DNA of 7,493 nt, taken from assembly GCA_947165405.1 (NCBI GenBank), contig CAMVAG010000108.1, forward strand, positions 1 to 7,493. Reading direction: 5' to 3'. Numbering within the stretch: the stretch's first letter is position 1; each line of letters opens with the position of its first letter. A program made the translations under genes and the position numbers. Shown here piece after piece: positions 5,312 to 7,493 of this stretch. The notes under the pieces are model-generated. The model ran no database searches. It was not told the origin of the DNA and saw nothing but the letters and a program-made list of their open reading frames with translations. Origin of the DNA: an uncultured Selenomonadales bacterium. Lineage in GTDB: Bacteria > Bacillota > Negativicutes > Selenomonadales > Selenomonadaceae.

Positions 5312-5867
5312 ATCGCGGTCGCCACTCCAGCATGTCCTCCGGCAGATTGAACAGGCGCAGGATTTTGTTGACGACGTGATTTATTTGCGCTTGCAAGGTC
5401 GCGGGCGTGTTGTAAAAAGTCATGACGGGCGGCATGATTATCGCGCCGCAGTCTGCAAGCTCTTTCATGTTGCGCAAGTGGATTCGGCTGAAAGGCATTT
5501 CGCGAGGCACGAGCAAAAGTTTTCGATTTTCTTTAATGCAAACGTCCGCCGCACGCAGCAAAAGATTTTCGCAATAGCCCGACGCAATCCCCGCCAAAGT
5601 TTTCATTGTGCAAGGGACGATAATCATTCCGTCGACGAGAAAACTTCCGCTGGCAATGGAAGCGTCCATTTGCTTGACATCGTAGACGCAATCGGCGAGG
5701 CGGCGAATCTCAAAAATATCAAAGTTGGTTTCATCACGAATCGTAAGTTCCGCGCCTTCGGTTATGATTAAATGCGTTTCGACCGAATCAATTTCTTTGA
5801 GCCGCCGCAAAAGTTCGACGGCTATCACGACACCGCTCGCGCCCGTCATTCCGACAATCAATCGCAT
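5310..5867 (-). CDS. ubiX: UbiX-family flavin prenyltransferase
   Basis: It joins a dimethylallyl group to FMN to make prenylated FMN, the cofactor of UbiD-type reversible decarboxylases. The 185-residue protein, a normal length, shows the flavin-binding GMTGASG at 6-12, the SIASGSF segment at about 70-76, PCTMKTLAGIASG at 85-97 and the signature REMPFSRIHLRNM at 122-134. The ATG lies 10 bases after AAGGAG, which overlaps the cobJ TGA stop, so it is coupled to cobJ. No ubiD partner is in the window, so the downstream pathway (quinone synthesis or aromatic acid decarboxylation) cannot be told. Paralogues of the Pad1/BsdB type are not distinguishable here. Confidence 0.9.
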   Translation of the reverse strand: MRLIVGMTGASGVVIAVELLRRLKEIDSVETHLIITEGAELTIRDETNFDIFEIRRLADCVYDVKQMDASIASGSFLVDGMIIVPCTMKTLAGIASGYCENLLLRAADVCIKENRKLLLVPREMPFSRIHLRNMKELADCGAIIMPPVMTFYNTPATLQAQINHVVNKILRLFNLPEDMLEWRPR

Positions 5868-5877
5868 AAAAAATTTT

Positions 5878-5885
5878 CTCCTTCA
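5878..5885 (-). promoter_or_regulatory. Overlapping cobJ stop and ubiX ribosome binding site
   Basis: On the minus strand the sequence reads TGAAGGAG: the TGA (5885-5883) ends cobJ and GAAGGAG is the Shine-Dalgarno site for ubiX, 10 bases before its ATG. This arrangement favours translational coupling of the two genes. Confidence 0.8.
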
Positions 5886-6620
5886 AATTTTGTAGCCTCG
5901 CGGCGTTATCATGAAACCGGCTTTGACAAAAGTTTGACTGTTGCCGATTATCACGAGCGAAAACATATTGACTTCCTCTTGAATAAAATTTTCCAGCGTC
6001 GAGATAATTTTTGATTCGCCAAGCCGCCCCGCGTTCGTCACTATGCCGACGGGCGTATTTTTTTCGCGGAACTGAAGCAAAATTTTTTGAACTTCGACGA
6101 GTTGAGTGACACGGCGTTTGCTTTTGGGATTATAAAGGGCGATAACGAAATCGCCTGCCGCAGCCGAACTCACGCGCCTTTTTATGAGCTCCCACGGCGT
6201 CATTAAATCGCTTAAACTTATAATTGCAAAATCATTCATGAGAGGCGCACCCAAAATCGCTGCCGCCGCATTGACTGCCGAGACTCCCGCGATAATTTCA
6301 AAATGCGGTCGTTTGTCTTCGGGCAAGTCAAGAATCATTTCGAGGACGAGACCCGCCATGCCGTAAACGCCCGAATCGCCGCTTGAGACGACTGCAACGT
6401 TTTGCCCTGCAAGAGTTTCTTCAATCGCCAAGTGACAACGTTCGACTTCCTGCATCATGGCTCGTCCGATAATTTTTTTCCCGCCGAGAATTTTTTCAAT
6501 GAGTTTTATGTAAGTGTTGTAGCCCGCGACGACTTGAGCCTCTTCAATCGCCTTACGAGCTTTGGGCGTCATTTCATCAAGTCCGCCCGGTCCTATCCCG
6601 ACCACTGAAATTTTTCCCAT
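5883..6620 (-). CDS. cobJ: Precorrin-3B / cobalt-factor III C17-methyltransferase
   Basis: This SAM-dependent tetrapyrrole methylase of the corrin ring pathway methylates C17 and contracts the ring. It is named CobJ in the aerobic pathway and CbiH in the anaerobic one. The 245-residue protein has the N-terminal VGIGPGGLDEMT (7-18), the SAM loop SSGDSGVYGMAG (79-90), SLSDLMTPWELIKRR (135-149) and ALYNPKSKRR (161-170), all typical of the CobJ/CbiH subfamily. For an anaerobe the cbiH role would fit better, but the sequence alone does not separate them. It begins 71 bases after the NlpC/P60 stop; the gap carries a heptamer repeat and only a weak RBS (AGGGG). ubiX follows after 15 bases. No other cobalamin genes are in the window, so the rest of the pathway must be elsewhere. 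Confidence 0.92.
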   Translation of the reverse strand: MGKISVVGIGPGGLDEMTPKARKAIEEAQVVAGYNTYIKLIEKILGGKKIIGRAMMQEVERCHLAIEETLAGQNVAVVSSGDSGVYGMAGLVLEMILDLPEDKRPHFEIIAGVSAVNAAAAILGAPLMNDFAIISLSDLMTPWELIKRRVSSAAAGDFVIALYNPKSKRRVTQLVEVQKILLQFREKNTPVGIVTNAGRLGESKIISTLENFIQEEVNMFSLVIIGNSQTFVKAGFMITPRGYKI

Positions 6621-6638
6621 CTGAATCTTAACCCCTTT

Positions 6639-6702
6639 TTAGTGATTAGTGATTAGTGGTTAGTGGTTAGAAAAAACTTTACCACTGACAGCTAATCACT
6701 AA
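6639..6702. repeat. Heptamer tandem repeat forming an imperfect inverted repeat
   Basis: Four in-phase 7-mers occupy 6641-6668: AGTGATT twice, then AGTGGTT twice. A complementary arm follows at 6681-6702. The arms pair as TTAGTGATTAG (6639-6649) with 6692-6702, then a 5/5 internal loop, then AGTGGT (6655-6660) with ACCACT (6681-6686), around a 20-base loop. It resembles short tandemly repeated repetitive (STRR-like) elements. Its right arm supplies the final codons and stop of the NlpC/P60 gene. It lacks a T-tract placed to make it a standard terminator on the minus strand. Confidence 0.8.
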
Positions 6703-7441
6703 CCAATTTCCTCGCTCCGACAAAACGCGGCTTCCAATATTCGTTGTCGAGGCTGTCAATCTTAACGCCCTTGCTTGACGAGGCATGAAGAAATTTTCCG
6801 TCGCCGATATAAATTCCGCAATGTGAGACGCCCGCCTCGTACGTCGTGAAAAAAACCAAGTCGCCCGGCTTGAGCTGATTAATCTTTGCAGACTTGCCCA
6901 GATTGTATTGCTCATCTGCGAGGCGCGGTATTGTCAAGCCGTGCATTTTGAAAACGTATTGTATCAAGCCGGAACAGTCGAAGCCCGAAGGAGTTGTGCC
7001 GCCGAAAACGTAAGGGATACCCATAAAAGTTTGTGCCGTTGCGACAATTTGCTTGCCTTGAGTGCCGCTGATAAAACTTCTGCCGAAGGGCGCGAGCGTC
7101 GTCGATTTTGTCGTATCGACATCTGTCGAAGTGACTTTGAGCTCGGGAAGTTTTCGCCCTTTCTTTTCTTTGGCTTTCTTCAAGGCGCGCCATGTGACGT
7201 TGGTGACAATTCCCGTGACGGAGATTTTGTTGTCGTGTTGGAAGGCGGCGACCGCACGTTCGGTCTCGTTGCCGTAAATCCCGTCAAGCTCGGTTATGTC
7301 GTAGCCGATAAGATAAAGTTTTTTCTGCAAGGTCAAAACGTCGTTGCCGCGAGAATTCCGCGAGAGTGTCGGCGAGGCAAAAGTCGTGCCGGTCAATAGT
7401 GTTACGATTGCGGCGGCGGTTACTGCAATTTTAAATTTCAT
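6692..7441 (-). CDS. Secreted NlpC/P60 peptidoglycan endopeptidase with PG-binding domain
   Basis: An exported cell-wall hydrolase that likely cuts the peptide stems of peptidoglycan. In the 249-residue protein, a signal peptide occupies about 1-22 (basic MKFK, hydrophobic core, cleavage after TFA). A peptidoglycan-binding domain of the PG_binding_1 type follows at about 29-90 (VLTLQKKLYLIGY, DGIYGNETERAVAAFQ). A linker covers 91-125. The NlpC/P60 domain covers about 129-245, with catalytic Cys156 (GFDCSG), His207 (VSHCGIYIG) and His219 (FLHASS). The start at 7441 is preferred because GGAGG lies 8 bases upstream and the signal peptide begins there; the frame extends to a TTG at 7456, but that would run through the RBS itself. 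The last residues (LVSD) and the TAG stop lie in a repeat element. Heptamer repeats also border the RBS on the upstream side. Confidence 0.92.
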   Translation of the reverse strand: MKFKIAVTAAAIVTLLTGTTFASPTLSRNSRGNDVLTLQKKLYLIGYDITELDGIYGNETERAVAAFQHDNKISVTGIVTNVTWRALKKAKEKKGRKLPELKVTSTDVDTTKSTTLAPFGRSFISGTQGKQIVATAQTFMGIPYVFGGTTPSGFDCSGLIQYVFKMHGLTIPRLADEQYNLGKSAKINQLKPGDLVFFTTYEAGVSHCGIYIGDGKFLHASSSKGVKIDSLDNEYWKPRFVGARKLVSD

Positions 7442-7449
7442 CGCATCTG

Positions 7450-7454
7450 CCTCC
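7450..7454 (-). promoter_or_regulatory. Ribosome binding site that fixes the NlpC/P60 start
   Basis: GGAGG on the minus strand lies 8 bases before the ATG at 7441. It decides the start in favour of the ATG that begins the signal peptide, over the in-frame TTG at 7456, whose own codons include this site. Confidence 0.8.
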
Positions 7455-7493
7455 AAAATGCAATGCGTAATTTGTAATGCGTAGTGCGCAATT
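7455..7493. repeat. Second 7-bp tandem repeat block at the window edge
   Basis: The plus strand reads in 7-base steps: AAAATGC, AATGCGT, AATTTGT, AATGCGT, AGTGCGC, AATT, from 7455 to the window end. The unit differs from that at 6641 but has the same period. It starts one base upstream of the NlpC/P60 RBS on the minus strand, so it would lie in that gene's 5' leader or promoter region. It probably continues outside the window. Confidence 0.7.

Noticed and set aside
6639..6702. Hairpin as a standard terminator for the NlpC/P60 gene
   Set aside because: On the minus strand the stem is followed by A and G residues (AAAAAGGGG) and not a T-tract, and the stem is interrupted by a 5-base internal loop.
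6908..7399. Open frame of 163 codons on the plus strand opposite the NlpC/P60 gene
   Set aside because: It lies wholly antisense to a gene with a signal peptide and complete catalytic motifs, has no RBS and resembles no family.

Overview
The window reads as chromosomal DNA from an anaerobic or microaerophilic bacterium, most likely in the Bacillota. The Shine-Dalgarno sites are strong (AAGGAGG), often fused to the previous stop codon. The protein set (MinD/MinE, a YjiH-type Gate-domain membrane protein, a TrxB/glutaredoxin/Cys-GPx set, CobJ/CbiH, UbiX and a secreted NlpC/P60 enzyme) would suit a member of the Negativicutes such as a selenomonad. That placement is an inference and could not be checked here.

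Layout. Positions 7-1077 (+) hold minD and minE, the end of a Min cell-division operon whose upstream part (probably minC) lies outside the window. It is closed by a hairpin terminator at 1089-1117. A sigma70-type promoter (TTGAAA, 16 bp, TATAAT; 1118-1145) begins directly after the terminator's T-run. It appears to drive a six-gene plus-strand unit: a YjiH-like membrane protein, a thioredoxin reductase, a CPWC glutaredoxin-like redoxin, a GIY-YIG homing-type endonuclease, a second CPWC redoxin and a glutathione peroxidase. The unit ends at a hairpin (5273-5311) shared with the convergent minus-strand genes.

Positions 5310-7441 (-) hold, in transcription order, a secreted NlpC/P60 peptidoglycan hydrolase, cobJ/cbiH (cobalamin ring methylation) and a UbiX-family flavin prenyltransferase. 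The NlpC/P60 gene is flanked by two blocks of 7-bp short tandem repeats. One block forms an imperfect inverted repeat that supplies the gene's last codons and its stop. The other lies immediately upstream of its ribosome binding site and runs off the window end.

How the genes work together. The reductase, redoxins and peroxidase make a plausible self-contained peroxide-reducing relay: NAD(P)H to TrxB, then to a CPWC redoxin, then to a Cys-type GPx. No thioredoxin gene lies among them. The most unusual element is the low-GC GIY-YIG endonuclease gene between the two paralogous redoxin genes. It has four NUMOD3-like repeats spaced exactly 17 codons apart and a Cro/XRE-like helix-turn-helix. Its last ~20 codons run, out of frame, through the ribosome binding site and first codons of the second redoxin. 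The overlapped leader still has the TAAGGAGG stop-plus-RBS form used at several ordinary gene junctions here, which suggests a mobile gene inserted into an ancestral operon junction.
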